Position numbers and translations under genes: made by a program. From Acanthococcus lagerstroemiae (lineage: Eukaryota > Arthropoda > Insecta > Hemiptera > Eriococcidae), in NCBI GenBank assembly GCA_031841125.1, contig CM063112.1:30468603-30532602 (forward strand): a stretch of DNA of 64,000 nucleotides, given 5' to 3'. The notes under the pieces were generated by a model. The model saw nothing but the letters and a program-made list of their open reading frames with translations, had not been told where the DNA came from and did no database searches. Positions 47,105 through 58,548 of this stretch are shown here, piece by piece; positions within the stretch are counted from its first letter, which is position 1, and the number at the start of each line of letters is the position of its first letter.

Positions 47105-47540
47105 TTTCAGTCGGTTAGAACTTCAAGAGTAATCAACTTCCGGGGCTCAACATTTTCATTTCCCCGCCAATAACGCTCATCTACATTCGCAATCGACAGT
47201 CTGTCGGTTATTCACTGCAGACATGTCGCAGATGTTCAGCCCCGTTCTGGTTGCGCTTATTAACTTATTCTGGGGTACGAAATATATACAGAATGCGAAT
47301 GCCGTCTTCACAACTGATATAGGAAACTTTCTTCGCCGTGTAACTTTCTGCGCTTTCATGCACGGGTGAATTTATCGCCATATATACTCCAAGTTCGAAG
47401 ATAATTTTTGGAATATAAATCCGTTCAGACATACATACGTTTCTTTTTCACTTTAAACTCTGCTCATTCTGTTCGAATGAAATTCGTATATAGTAGAGTA
47501 GATTGGAACTGGAATCATTGTTTTACATAAAGCAAAATGA
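47105..47540. other. no gene recognised
   Basis: Mixed sequence with no supported feature. Confidence 0.4.
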
Positions 47541-48088
47541 GCATCCTCCGCTATCACCAAGGCCGGAGATCACCAAGCAGGACTGGGTTCCGCAGCTGGA
47601 AGTCACAGGGCCTATAAGCTGAAAGTAGCCGTGGATCGGATCAGAGGAAAGAGGCAAGCCTTGTCTGACCCGGGAACTGTTCCACTTGCTGAGGCCGGAA
47701 TGCCTACGCACCTGCTTCACCAGGTGTCTTAAAGAGAGCCATTTCCGGTGATTTGAAAAACAGCGAGGCTGGTCCTGCTCCGCAAAGGTAATAACAAACA
47801 AGAGGGCTTGCCCTCCTCGTACCGCCCTCTATGTCCTATTGGATGACATAGGCAAGTTATTGGAGCAAGTTATTGCTCCGCCGATAGAAGCGCATATCGC
47901 TTCTAAAGGTGGGCTATCGTGATCCCAGTGTGGATTTCGAGCGGGTGAGTCGACCAATAACACGGCGTTGTACGTGCAAAAGATCATTAATATCGTATGT
48001 GTAGCCGTTGATCTTGATGTGGAGAACGCGTCCAATACACTGCCTATGGTTGAGTGGGATCTCCCGGGGTACCTACGAGCCAGTGGCG
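47541..48088 (+). pseudogene. R1-like LINE reverse transcriptase fragment, frameshifted
   Basis: Reading across several frame breaks gives LPSSYRPL, then DIGKLLEQVIAPPIEAHIAS, then QCGFRAGESTNNTALYVQKI, then the motif-A segment VAVDLDVENASNTL and WDLPGYLRA. The DIGKLLE, QCGFR and VxNAxNT phrasing is typical of R1-clade elements. At least one stop falls between the first and second segments. The later palm motifs (xxDD) and the endonuclease are missing. The order relative to the C-terminal piece at 45691 shows these are not one colinear copy. Confidence 0.75.
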
Positions 48089-48403
48089 TGCATTCCAGGC
48101 AAGCAAGGTAAGCGCCGCTTACCCTGAAAATTCCTGAGAAAATAAGTTTTCATATACAGTATGAACTTCAACTTGTAACAAATAAAAGATAATGGAACTG
48201 TTGGGCAAAACCGCGACTGTATTGACACTTACGACGCTTACGCATAAGTATATAATAAATTGATGGGAAATGTATACTGTTCGGCGTTCGGCAATCCTCG
48301 TACATGTAGGATAAATCGTCCACTTCTGGTCAGGGTACCATCTTTGACCGGGTTTCTCATAAATTTGCAAGCAAATAAGGGCTGGGTAATACGACCTTAG
48401 GCA
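48089..48403. other. no gene; possible transposon terminus at its start
   Basis: CAGTGGCGTGCATTCCAGGC near 48071 has the look of a hAT-type end next to a GTAAGCGCCGCTTAC palindrome. No partner end found. The rest is unremarkable. Confidence 0.35.
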
Positions 48404-49803
48404 TCATCCAATGGCAGCGTGGACAATCCCTCTGAACGCTTCCCGGTCGCCAGTAGAGTGGAAAAGAGTTTCGAAGTCGCAACCTGTCCATTTTCGGATG
48501 TTACGCAGCCATGAAAGGCACTTCTGTCCAATTCTTCGTTTTCCCTCCACTTTTCCCATCATTATGGTTCGAAGCAGTTCATATTTTGGTCCACGCATCA
48601 TGTGACCGAAATATTCTATCTTTCTTCTTTTAATTATGGTCAGTATTTCGCGCTCCTTTCTGACCGCTTCCAAGATCTCGTCATTTGTCTTCTTCGCTGT
48701 CCACGGAACTTTCAGCATCCGACGGTAGCACCACATCTCGAATGCTTCCAATTTGTTCATCGTCCCAGTCTTCAGCGTCCAAGTCTCGCAACCTACAACA
48801 ACACAGACGTAGCACTTCAGGACCCTGATTCGGGTGTCGAGTGACAAGTCTTTCGTTGTCAACGACTTCCTCATCTTGACGAAGGCCGCTTTTGCTTGCT
48901 CGATTCTACAGCGAATCTCCTCGTCGGGGTCACCTTTTTCGTTGATCCATGCTCCTAAGTATTTATACTTTCTGACTTGCTCTAATCGACCATTCGCCAG
49001 AGGAATCTCCACTTCATCTAATCCCTCGCCCGAAACTACCATGACTTTCGTCTTCTTCACGTTAATTGTGATGCCGTATTCTCCACAAGCTTCTTCAACG
49101 GCCCGTGTAAGTGCTATCAGGTCTTCTTCATTTTCCGCCAGCAGAACAGTGTCATCCGCATACCTGATGTTGTTTATTGTTTCGCCGCCAATTTTTACAC
49201 CTTCTCCGCGGTTTTCGAGCGCTTCGTTGAAGGCCTGTGTTCTGCGTAGATGTTAAACAAAATCGGGGACAGTATGCAGCCCTGTCTTACACCTCGTTCG
49301 ATCTTCATAGGTTCAGTCTGTCTGTTGTTTCCGAGCATTATTGTAGCATTCTGTTGAAGGTAAAGATTCGATATTATTCGTCTGTCCGCTGGATCCAATC
49401 CAATTCTATCGAGTATCTCAAACAGTTTGTTATGAAGCACTTTATCGAACGCTTTTTCGAAATCAAGGAAGCACAAATACATCGGTCGCCGAAATTCCCT
49501 CATTTTCTGAATTAGTACATTCATGCAGAAGAGCGCCTCCCGTGTACCGAGACCATTTCTGAAACCGAACTGTTCCTTACTTATGTTTTCCTCGCACCTT
49601 ATTCGGATCCTGCTATGTATAATCCGTAGAAAGATTTTCAGTGGGTGACTCATTAAGCTAATTAATCTATAATCTCCGCCGTACTTTGGCTGTGGCGTTT
49701 TTGGTAGCGGTATAAAGATCGACGTTAGCCATTCTTTCGAGATATGTCCGGTAGCGTATATCTTATTGAAAAGTTTTGTAAGTAGTTTGAGTCCGTCATA
49801 CTA
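48404..49803 (-). pseudogene. RTE-like LINE reverse transcriptase, 5'-truncated, nearly intact
   Basis: Reading on the minus strand: YGGDYRLISL, then EQFGFRNGLGTREALFCMNV, motif A as CFLDFEKAFDKV, motif B as RGVRQGCILSPILFN, the catalytic motif C as NNIRYADDTVLLA near 49150-49185, then YLGAWINEKGD, the thumb region, and a C-terminal stretch WCYRRMLKVPWTAKKTND followed by IKRRKIEYFGHMMRG. One frameshift near 49227 separates the first part (49653-49195) from the rest (to 48404). All three catalytic aspartates are present. The endonuclease is absent and homology stops near 49803, a typical 5' truncation. The frame is otherwise open to a natural stop, so this is a relatively young copy. Confidence 0.92.
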
Positions 49804-52200
49804 GGAATGTGACTTTTGCACTATGAAATCAGTGAACACTGCCGTGTGTATGGTGTGTTTTGTGTTTTCAAGTTTACGTTACCCATTCTTTGTACAAAGA
49901 TTGATCTGTGGCGGACTTCAAAACTTCAGCGATTTCTTATCAAAACTTTTTAAGAATCCAGCAATTGGAAAGATCGACTTACAAACTCCTCCAGGCGGTA
50001 ATTGCACTAGACAATGTATTTTTCTACTTATTCATAGTATTAGTAACGGATTTTGATTTAAAAAATTGGTTTTTACTCCGTTTTTCATTGAATAAGGGAC
50101 ATGGCCTAGAGAGGGTCTCGAATTTAATGATTTCACCATATTTGGCCAGCAACCTGTCCAAAGATGGGTACAGTGCTAATCCATTTTTGGTCACCCTTTG
50201 TTATAAACGAGTTAGAAAAGCGGAAAATTTCTCATAAAATTCGCAGATTCTTCGTCATGTCACCACCAGAGTCTCGCCCAAAAAATTAGAAGAAACATAC
50301 CAATAATTTTTTTAACAATTTACGAATAAGAAATGACGCACCGGAAATGTGAGATTTATTTTTATGAATAATATGAATATCAAATGGAACTTATTATGTT
50401 GGAAGTACTATTTTTTCACGAAGAAATACGTGTAATATCTTCTATTCGCACTCCTCCATTACTTTTCAAGCGTATTTCAGCTTACACATGTAAAAATTCT
50501 GTCCTGTAAATGAAATATAATTCATGGGGTCAAAAATGGTAATGAAGTGGGCCATGACAAAACTGGCCAAAGTTGGGTGTTTTAGGGTGGGTCATAGATG
50601 GCAAAAATGGCCAAAGATGGGTGTTTTAGGTAACGAGTTTTCTATTTTCAGTTACTAGGCAAGTGAATCATTTATATGAGCAGATGGACGAAGTCTCAGT
50701 TTTTCAACATAGTTTTATATTGATTTGGAAGCATGACCCAAAAGTGGATCGATCCACATTTGGAGCGATTCATATAATTTTTCAAACAACGAAAAAGGAT
50801 AATCATCTCCTGTCTCAACAGTTGCAATGCATCTTAATACATGATGTAAAAGGGTATTAGTTATGGTGTACGGTAGTTTTTACATCTTATTACTGAGTAT
50901 CTACATTTGAGTATAGTGGATATTCAACACTTTTTTTCAAAAATTCAGGAAAATCCAGTTTTTGTTGGATACGCTGGAAACTCATATATGTTTTATTATA
51001 CAATACAATCAATATATAAATATATAACCCATTGGATGCCATCCATCTACATCACCGACTTCCTTGTTCTGGACGACTTACAAAACGTGATCCACATTTG
51101 GAACTTTACCTTAAATCCGTTTTTCGGATTTCAACGGAAATTGCTCATACATGGTGTCTATTTTGCAATGACCTCCTTTCCCCCTGGTAAGTAGGTAACG
51201 TACCCCGACAATATGTAGATGTTTTTGCGTACTCTTACTCATGAAGGGGCTGAGTTATGGTCAAATTTTGAAAAGTTTTCTATTTTTGAAATTGTTTTTA
51301 CTTCTCACGACTAGAGATGGACAGAAAAATAGTACCAGTAGTCAATAGTAGAGGGCAGCTGTGGTAACCACAGAAAAATAAACAGTCGGAATCGGTTCGA
51401 CAGGATGTTCATAAAATCAATTTTACTACAAATTATATCAGAAAATTTTCACATTCTTCCAATTTTCCGTGAAACTTGGCCTCTTAAACTACTGTTTTCT
51501 TAATTGCAATAGATTATACATTAAATTTCCCATAAAGAAGGTCACTAGTAGTTTTCTTGTATCTAGATTAGAACTGCTCAAAATGGAGTTCAAGATATCC
51601 CTATTAAGAATTATCACTTTTTAACACAGACGCACAGAGCTTATGAAGATGAAAATAGTCTTCCTGAGCTATGTACTTTATCACTTCTCAGAGTTAAATA
51701 GTTTATGGGGCTTATTCACCTCCCTCCTTTCATCTATTTACCCCTTGACGGTGTGGCCCATGCAATGAGAGGAGGGGGTTCTAGTATTTTGTAAAGTTTA
51801 ATATAGGTATCCAATAATTGGTTCCAAAGGTCGCTAGATTCGGGTTTGGTAACATTTTGGCCATATTCCCCGAATTGTGGTGCATACAAATGGGAAGAAG
51901 GTGCAAGATGACAGTTGTGGTAACCACACAGAAAAAAATTAAAGATCATGGAAAGTGGTTGAACATGATTTTCATCCTACTAGTACAATTAGGGTTTTCC
52001 TCTGAAATCTTACAAATATTATTAATATAAGTCAGCAAGCTAGCCGATTAATGATCCTTTCAATTTCTCGGCGCTTTTATCAAACTGCTGTGATGTAGTC
52101 CTGGTGCGTTTTTTTCTCTTTTCGAGAAGTAATCTTGACAACAGTGAATATATTTGAGGAGGTAAACAGTAACAGCCAGGACGGTGGAACATATTCAACT
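49804..52200. other. no gene recognised; short internal repeats
   Basis: Open frames at 49908-50237, 50663-50860 and 50907-51194 (+) have no recognisable domain. A small direct duplication lies at 50560-50632 (AAAACTGGCCAAAGTTGGGT and AAAATGGCCAAAGATGGGTG). The palindromic phrase GTGGTAACCACAGAAAAA occurs at 51361 and, slightly altered, at 51916. The stretch may be a decayed transposon, but I found no ends. Confidence 0.4.
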
Positions 52201-52265
52201 CTTCAACTAGATTATTGGGTATAGTTAGTGCTCGATGAGTGCGTTCAATACTCGTTTACAGTTCT

Positions 52266-52731
52266 CTATGTAACTCTTTTAAAACTGATCAGAGCTCTTT
52301 AACATTATTTGTCTTTAACATTATTTGATCCAGGTCGATACCTTCGAAGCTATCTCCATACTGGGTTAAGACATTTTAAGATTCTTTTCAGACTCTTTGC
52401 ATCTCTTCTGAGAAAATTAGCACAGACTATCCAAGGCTTGTTTAGGTCACTCTACAATTCTTCTAGGTTTGTTTGAAGTTCTTTAAAACTCCTCAAGCTA
52501 TGTAACTCTTTTAAAACTGATCAGACAGCTCTTTAACATTATTTGTCTTTAACATTATTTGATCCAGGTCAATACCTTCGAAGCTATCTCCATACTGGGT
52601 TAAGACATTTTAAGATTCTTTTCAGACTCTTTACATCTCTTCTGAGAAAATTAGCACAGACTATCCAAGGCTTGTTTAGGTCACTCTACAATTCTTCTAG
52701 GTTTGTTTGAAGTTCTTTAAAACTCCTCAAG
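52266..52731. repeat. recent tandem duplication, 232-bp unit
   Basis: Units at 52266-52497 and 52498-52731 are nearly identical, differing by a CA insertion and very few substitutions. Landmarks: CTATGTAACTCTTTTAAAAC, ATTTGATCCAGGTC and CTTGTTTAGGTCACTCTAC. It lies within a GACTCTT-family tract (about 52340-52930). Confidence 0.95.
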
Positions 52732-52930
52732 ACTATCTCAGGACTCATCAGAACTCGTTGAGACTTTTCAAAACTTGCTGAAGATTCTTTACGACTTATT
52801 TAGAATTCTGTAAGATTCTTTTAGTCGTATTTGACATGGGTTTTTAAAACTTTCAATAACCTTCAAATTTGTTTAGAATTTCTTTTAACTCATCTCTAAG
52901 ACATTTACAATCTTCTTGCAATCGCTGTAG
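52732..52930. repeat. GACTCTT-family tract, remainder
   Basis: CTCAAGACTATCTCAGGACTC, TTCTTTACGACTTATTTAG and similar words match the 3.65-5.04-kb tract in its forward orientation. Confidence 0.55.
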
Positions 52931-53373
52931 AACTTTCCCCTCAGTCAATTATTTCTCATTTTGAGTGATTGCCCCCATTGATCACGCTGTATATCTGCGC
53001 TTATCCTAAAATCTCGCGGGCAGCTATCAATTATAAAAGCCACGTTAAAACAATGCAGTTTATTTTCAAATACAGGTTTTGCTTAAAATTAAAAATAAAA
53101 TTAATTACTGAAAGCGTTCTACTTCGTCAACGGCTGAGATTTCCCAAAACAGAAAAGCGAATGTTCCTGTCAAAAAAATGTTCTCCGCTAAAAAGCGATT
53201 CACAGAGGGAAAAATTATATACGAGAGGAAAAGTATTATATGTAATGATACGAAATTAAAAAAAAAGATACATCTTGGAAGACGTTGGTTATTGTCCTAA
53301 ATTAAATACATTAATATTGTCTATCGTACACGATTTCCCTTCAGTCGTGCCTCGTGTTAATCTTTACCCTCTT

Positions 53374-53377
<4 letters not shown>
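52931..53377. other. no gene recognised
   Basis: Lys-rich open frame at 52969-53259 (+) with no domain. No repeat seen. Confidence 0.4.

Positions 53378-53421
<44 letters not shown>
53378..53421. repeat. 44-bp poly-A tract
   Basis: A pure A run. It could be the tail of a retrotransposed sequence to its left, but I see no recognisable parent and no flanking target duplication. Such a tract is also prone to assembly error. Confidence 0.9.
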
Positions 53422-53423
<2 letters not shown>

Positions 53424-54359
53424 CTCGTTGTAAACCCGACGAGAAAAATGCGTCGGTGTATCAAATTGTAAAAGAAAACGAAACAAATAAGACCGTGCAT
53501 GGTTTACATTTTCATTGTTGAAAAAACAGGCTTAAAGGTTAAACGAATACCATCGTAATGTAAAGGTACAAACAGAAAAAAATAATGTTTTTGTTTGAAC
53601 TTGCGGCCACCAAGTTATACGAAGTTTCCACGAATGCTAGAGCGTCCAATATGGACGCTGTGCGGTCGAGTTAACAAAGAATTACATGTTTTCAACTCGT
53701 CAGTCTTTAAAAATATCAGTCGTTAAAATTTTCTATTTAGCTGGTAGCGGGCACTTTCAAAGTTGAGTTCAAAGGGGCTGTCCGGCTGTCGACGACGGCA
53801 ATAAAACTGCAGCCCGTGTATGCCGAAATTCCGATACGAAAACCATCTGTATATTCTCGTATCTGTGCAACTACAGCGATTCTAAAAATGAAGTAGTTAT
53901 GGAATTTAGTATCGATGTAATCGTTTTTCGAAACTTTCTCATACGGGGAGAGGCTGCTCAGTCCGTTGAATCTGTTCTAAGGCATGATTAAACGTTTTAG
54001 TCGCAAACGAATCCTTTATAATGTCGCCGATTTTATTATCGATGCGAAATTGAATCTTATGGGAGTAGGCACGTGTAGGCAGGTAGTCCCATTAGAAACC
54101 CCAGTTGCCGTCGAGTTGCTTTCTTTTCAATTCAAGAATAAAATCTTAATGGATTTGGAATGTATCCGAATTACCAAAATGGCGTAGTACAGAGTTTGAG
54201 TGGGAATATGTATTTTCGTCGAGCGTTGTTTGCGGATTTCTTCCGTCTCTAATTGAAATGATCGCTCGAGATTAGTTTTTTTCTGATTTAATTTCAAAAA
54301 CAGCCGCCCTTAATGCAAAGATTTGTATTGAAATAGACCTAATAAGGTAATCACAGTCA
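53422..54359. other. no gene recognised; apparently single-copy DNA
   Basis: Moderate GC (53620-54240), no repeat structure. One open frame (53984-54187, +) without a domain. Confidence 0.4.
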
Positions 54360-56850
54360 AAACAAATGTCGCCACAACAAATCTGTCACTTTTTCGACTC
54401 GACATTGTGATAGAATTTGACACGGATTTCCATACAGAAGTCTAGTTACTATTTCGACTTTTGAATTGAACTATACACATACTTTGACATATAATTCTAC
54501 TCAAGAGTCGACATTGGCCTAGTAACTCGATTCTTGTATTAAATTCTACACCAGATTTAATCACAGTGTCATATTGGAAAAGTGACAGATTTTGAATTGT
54601 GACAAAAAAAAAGGTCGATTTTTGTGTGGACTGTGTTTCAGAATTTGATACAGAATTCGATAATACTAAAATGGTCAACATCGACTTTTGGATTGAACTG
54701 TGCCCATTTGATGTACCTATATTTCTATCCAAGCGTCAATATCAGCATAGTAACTTGGTGCTTATATTGAATTCTGTATTAGATTCAACTACAATTGAAA
54801 AAGTGACGAATTTTGAATGTTGACATAAAAGTCGATATTTGTATAGACTGTGTTTTAGAATTTGATATAGAAGTCTAGTTACTGGTTGATGACACATCAA
54901 CTTTTAGATCGAATTGTGCACATTGGATTTGTAATTCTACCCAAGAGTCAACATTGGCATAGTAACTCAATGCTTGTGTCGAATTCTCTATCAGATTCAA
55001 TCACAGTGTTGTGTTGAAAAAATAACAGATCTGAACATCAACAAAAAAGTCAATTCTTATGTAGACTATGTTTTAAATTATGACACTGAATTGATATGTA
55101 CTAAAGTCTTGTTATAAGGTCGACATCGAATGTTGGATCAAATTGTGCACATATGATGTACCTATAATTCTATCCAAACATAAATGTCAGCATAAGAACT
55201 CGATTCTTGTATCAAATTCTTATAAGATTCAATCACAATGTCGTGTTGGAAGAGTGACAGATTTTGAATGTTGATATAAAAGTCGATTCTCATATAGACT
55301 GTGTTTCAGAATTCGATACAGAAGTCTGGTTACTGGTCGACATCGACTTTCGGATCAAACTGTGCACATTTGATGTATAATTCTACCTAAGAGTCGACAT
55401 TGGCATGGTAACTAGATTTTTTTTAATCGAGTTCTATATCAGATTTGACCGCAATGTCATATCAGAAAAGAGACAGATTTTAAAATTTGATGAAAAGTCG
55501 ATTTTTGTATAGACTATCTTTCAGAATTTTTGTTACAGATTTGACCCCAAAGTCTAATTACTGTGTCAATATCCACTTTTGTATCGAATTGTGTATCTAT
55601 TTTGGTATATAATTTTACTCAAGAGTCGATATTGGCATAGTAATTTGATTCTTGTGTCGAATTCTCCTCCCAATCTGACCATATGTTATAATGGAAAAGT
55701 GACGAATCTTAAATGTTGACAAAAAGAGTCGCTTTTTGTATAGGCTGTGTTTCAGAGTTTGATACAGAATTCGATGCATACTGAAGTCTAGTTACTGTGT
55801 CAACATTGACTTCTGGATTAAATTGAGTACTTTTGACGTATAATAGACCTTTTCATGTGCGACGTCATGTTGACTCATGAGGAGGACTGTTGAGCAGCTG
55901 CTTCAGCATTCGCAGCAATTCGGAGTCTGCAGGGTCCAGCTTGTTTTGTTTACATTCATTTTACATGTGAAACTCCATAAGCGAACATTCGTTCTTCTTT
56001 CAGAGTCCATAAATACGAAAGAGAGCATTTCTTAATATTGAACGATGACTTAAATCAAAACTAAATGCTTCTAAATCATACATAAGCATCCAAAAACATT
56101 AAGAAATACTCTTTTTCATATTTATACCTTGTTTTTTAAGAGCTGTCCTTTCTTATGTGATTGCACGTGTTAAAAAAGTGTACAGAAAACCAACTGGACC
56201 CTGCAGGCTTCGACTGCTAGAGTAGCTGCGCAACAGTCCTTCTCATGACGTCACAGTGAAAAGATTCATTCTATCCAAGAGTCGATATTGGTGTAGTAAC
56301 TTGAATCTCGTATCAAATTCTACATCAGATTCGACCGCAATGTCGAGTTAGAAAAGTTATAGATTTTGAACGTTGACAAAAACTCGATTTTCGTATAGAC
56401 TGTGTTTCAGAATTTGACACAGTAGTAGTTCCTGAGTTGACATTGATTTTTGGATGAAATTGTGCACATTTGATGTATAATTCTATCCGAGCGTTAATAT
56501 TAGCGTAGTAACTAGATTCCTGAATCGAATTCTCTACCAGATTCGACCACAATCTCGTTGAGGAAGAGATGGATTTTGAAGATCGATAAAAAAGTCAATT
56601 ATTGTACAGACTATGTTTCAGAATTTGATTCAGAATTCAATACAGAAGTCTGGTTACTGGTTCCACATTGACTTTTGGATCGAATTGTGCATGTTCGATG
56701 TGTAATTCTATCGAAGTGTCGATATTGGTATAGTAACTGGATTGTTGTATCGAATTCTCTATCAAATTCGACCACAATATCGTATTGAGGAAGTGACGGA
56801 TTTTAAACTTCTACAAAAAAGTCGACTTTTGTACAAGCTGTGTTTTTAGT
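54360..56850. repeat. satellite-like array, about 220-bp unit
   Basis: The landmark ATAATTCTA(C/T)CCAAGAGTC followed by GACATTGGCATAGTAACT recurs near 54493, 54718, 54932, 55167, 55379, 55609, 56268, 56478 and 56703, a spacing of 210-235 bp. Each unit also has CAATGTCGTGTTGGAAAAGTG, GTCGATTTTTGTATAGACTG and a GTCTAGTTACTGGTCGAC block. There are about ten to eleven units, each diverged by perhaps a fifth. The array is split by a MITE at 55845-56267. Confidence 0.92.
55845..56267. mobile_element. MITE inserted in the satellite array
   Basis: The left arm AGACCTTTTCATGTGCGACG, TCATG, GGACTGTTGAGCAGCTGC and TCTGCAGGGTCCAGCTTG has an inverted counterpart on the right: CAACTGGACCCTGCAGGC, GCTGCGCAACAGTCC and CATGACGTCACAGTGAAAAG. 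Arms are about 100 bp and quite similar. A second, inner pair of phrases (TAAGAAAT/ATTTCTTA) flanks the centre. About 423 bp, non-coding. The satellite unit resumes directly after it. Confidence 0.85.
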
Positions 56851-57239
56851 CCTCCATAAATGCCGTCAAATAGACTAAATTAATTGAATAACTTTCTATG
56901 TGAATCTTAATAAATGACTAATTTATTCCTTCAGTGAATTGCTACACAGTAAGTCGATGGGCCTCTCATGTTCGTCGGTCCTTGAATGCCAAATGTGAAG
57001 ATATTTGTTGTCGCCTTTTTATAATAACCACGTGAAGAGTTTGTATTGCCGATTCAAAAGAGCAGCAAAAAATATCTCACCTCTTTGAAATGATAGGGTA
57101 ACAAAACTGAAGAAATTTTTCTGATGAAAAAACATAATTTAGCCCCTTTGAAAAAGAACTGTTGCCCATTTCGGTGTAAATTCAGGGAAAGTGAGATTCT
57201 CAGCAGACAGCTGGAGGCAAGCGCTGATCCACAGATTTT
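56851..57239. other. no gene recognised
   Basis: AT-rich sequence between the satellite and a GACTCTT-family tract. No feature supported. Confidence 0.4.
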
Positions 57240-57470
57240 TTAAAAGGCTTGAGATTTTTTAGAGCTCAAAACTCTTTTCAAACTAACTAAACCTTTTAAT
57301 GATTATTCAAGGCTCTCCCTAACTTGTGTAGATCTCAGGACTCATTGATTGTTCAAGTCTCATTTAAGATCTTTATAACTTTTTCAGACTCAGTAAAGAC
57401 TCTCTTGAACTATTTCAGACTAGATTTGGACTCTTCATGATTTGATCACGGCTTTTTAAGAATCTCTAAG
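57240..57470. repeat. GACTCTT-family tract, short copy
   Basis: TTCAGACTCAGTAAAGACTC, AACTATTTCAGACTAG and similar words match the 3.65-kb tract in forward orientation. Confidence 0.5.
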
Positions 57471-58022
57471 ACTTTGTAGGACTTCGCTGCCTTGGAGTAA
57501 ATCTGTTTGTATCGCCTTTCTCTTCCCTCTAAACAGGAAAAGCGAGATCTTAGAGGAGTAGAAACAGAGTCATTCATAGCAGAATGGTGTAAACCTCTAT
57601 CCCCAGCCGTGAATTGGAACTTTTTTAAAAGCTTTTTTGGATTGTCAGCAACCATTTTACAAATGTGAGCGTTGAAGCCTCCCCGTCCCTTCCAGATCAC
57701 TCACGTAAGACCTCAGGATAAAAGTTTCAAAGGTCTCACAAGATCTGCGTATAAATTAACATGCGTATGTGTAAGAACAAAAAATTCTTACTTCTCTGTC
57801 ATGTTTTGCTCTCTATTTACATTTTTCATTTTTTTTGTCTACAGCCTTCGCAGCTTTAGACAAGTAACTATGAGAGTATTAGGAAATGTAGCGCTTGGTG
57901 TTCCCGAGGCCGTTGTGACGAAAAGAGAAAGAAAGGAGGGACTTGTCTGAAAAGTAGGCACTGGGCCAATTCTAGTGGCCAGTTAGCAAAATTGAAAAAG
58001 AGGGAAGACCTTTGGCCTTAGG
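57471..58022. other. no gene recognised
   Basis: Open frame on the minus strand at 57446-57700 (84 codons) and on the plus strand at 57672-57950, neither with a domain I recognise. Confidence 0.4.
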
Positions 58023-58295
58023 TTTCCATAGAAAGTTTCTATATATGAAGAGGTTAGTATCAAAATCACCACTTGTCATTTTACTCTGAGGGGCAAATAG
58101 GCAAGATACTGTACACGGGTGCAAGAATACCTCTTGCTGCGCCTGTGAATGTGGAGTATGTAATACATACGGCACCATTCACGGGCGCAGCAAGAGATAT
58201 TCCTGCACCCGTGTTATTTTGCCTATCTGCGCACTTGGAGTAAATGGCAAGTGTCAGTATTGATTCTAACATCTTCTTATGTGGCAGTGCATGGA
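58023..58295. repeat. 273-bp palindrome (fold-back element)
   Basis: The arms run from TTCCAT to ATGGAA. The inner 45 bp of each arm (CACGGGTGCAAGAATACCTC, TTGCTGCGCCTGTGAATG and complement) are very similar. The outer part (GAAGAGGTTAGTATCAA, CACTTGTCATTTTACTC and complement) is more diverged. The centre is near 58159. Non-coding; the transcript would form a long hairpin. Confidence 0.9.
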
Positions 58296-58347
58296 ACACG
58301 GTCCCATTTCGTTGATATGGAGTTATGAGTATCGATATAAACTAGAT

Positions 58348-58548
58348 AAAATTTCTGATGATATGAGACCTTGCTGAGCTCTCTAGCTCTGAAATTTGTC
58401 AAGATATGGCTGTTTAAAGTTGAGGTGTTGAAAAACCTGGATTTTGAGAAAAATGCATTTTAAGAAAAGTTCAAAAATTGGAAGTGGCATATCTCTGAGA
58501 CAAATAAAGCTACGGAGCTTCGCGAGGTCTCATTTCGTTGGAAATTTT
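58348..58548. repeat. second palindrome, about 200 bp
   Basis: AAAATTTCTGATGATATGAG, ACCTTGCTGAGCTCTCTAGC and GTCAAGATATGGC on the left are mirrored by GCATATCTCTGAGAC, GCTACGGAGCTTCGCGAGGT and CTCATTTCGTTGGAAATTTT on the right. Arms are about 65 bp. It lies only about 50 bp after the first palindrome but is unrelated in sequence. Confidence 0.85.

Noticed and set aside
45691..48088. One continuous R1-like element
   Set aside because: The C-terminal piece lies upstream of the reverse transcriptase piece on the same strand, so they cannot be one colinear copy.
54360..56850. CRISPR-like array
   Set aside because: Units are about 220 bp and diverged throughout, with no short identical repeats and unique spacers. 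It is a eukaryotic satellite.
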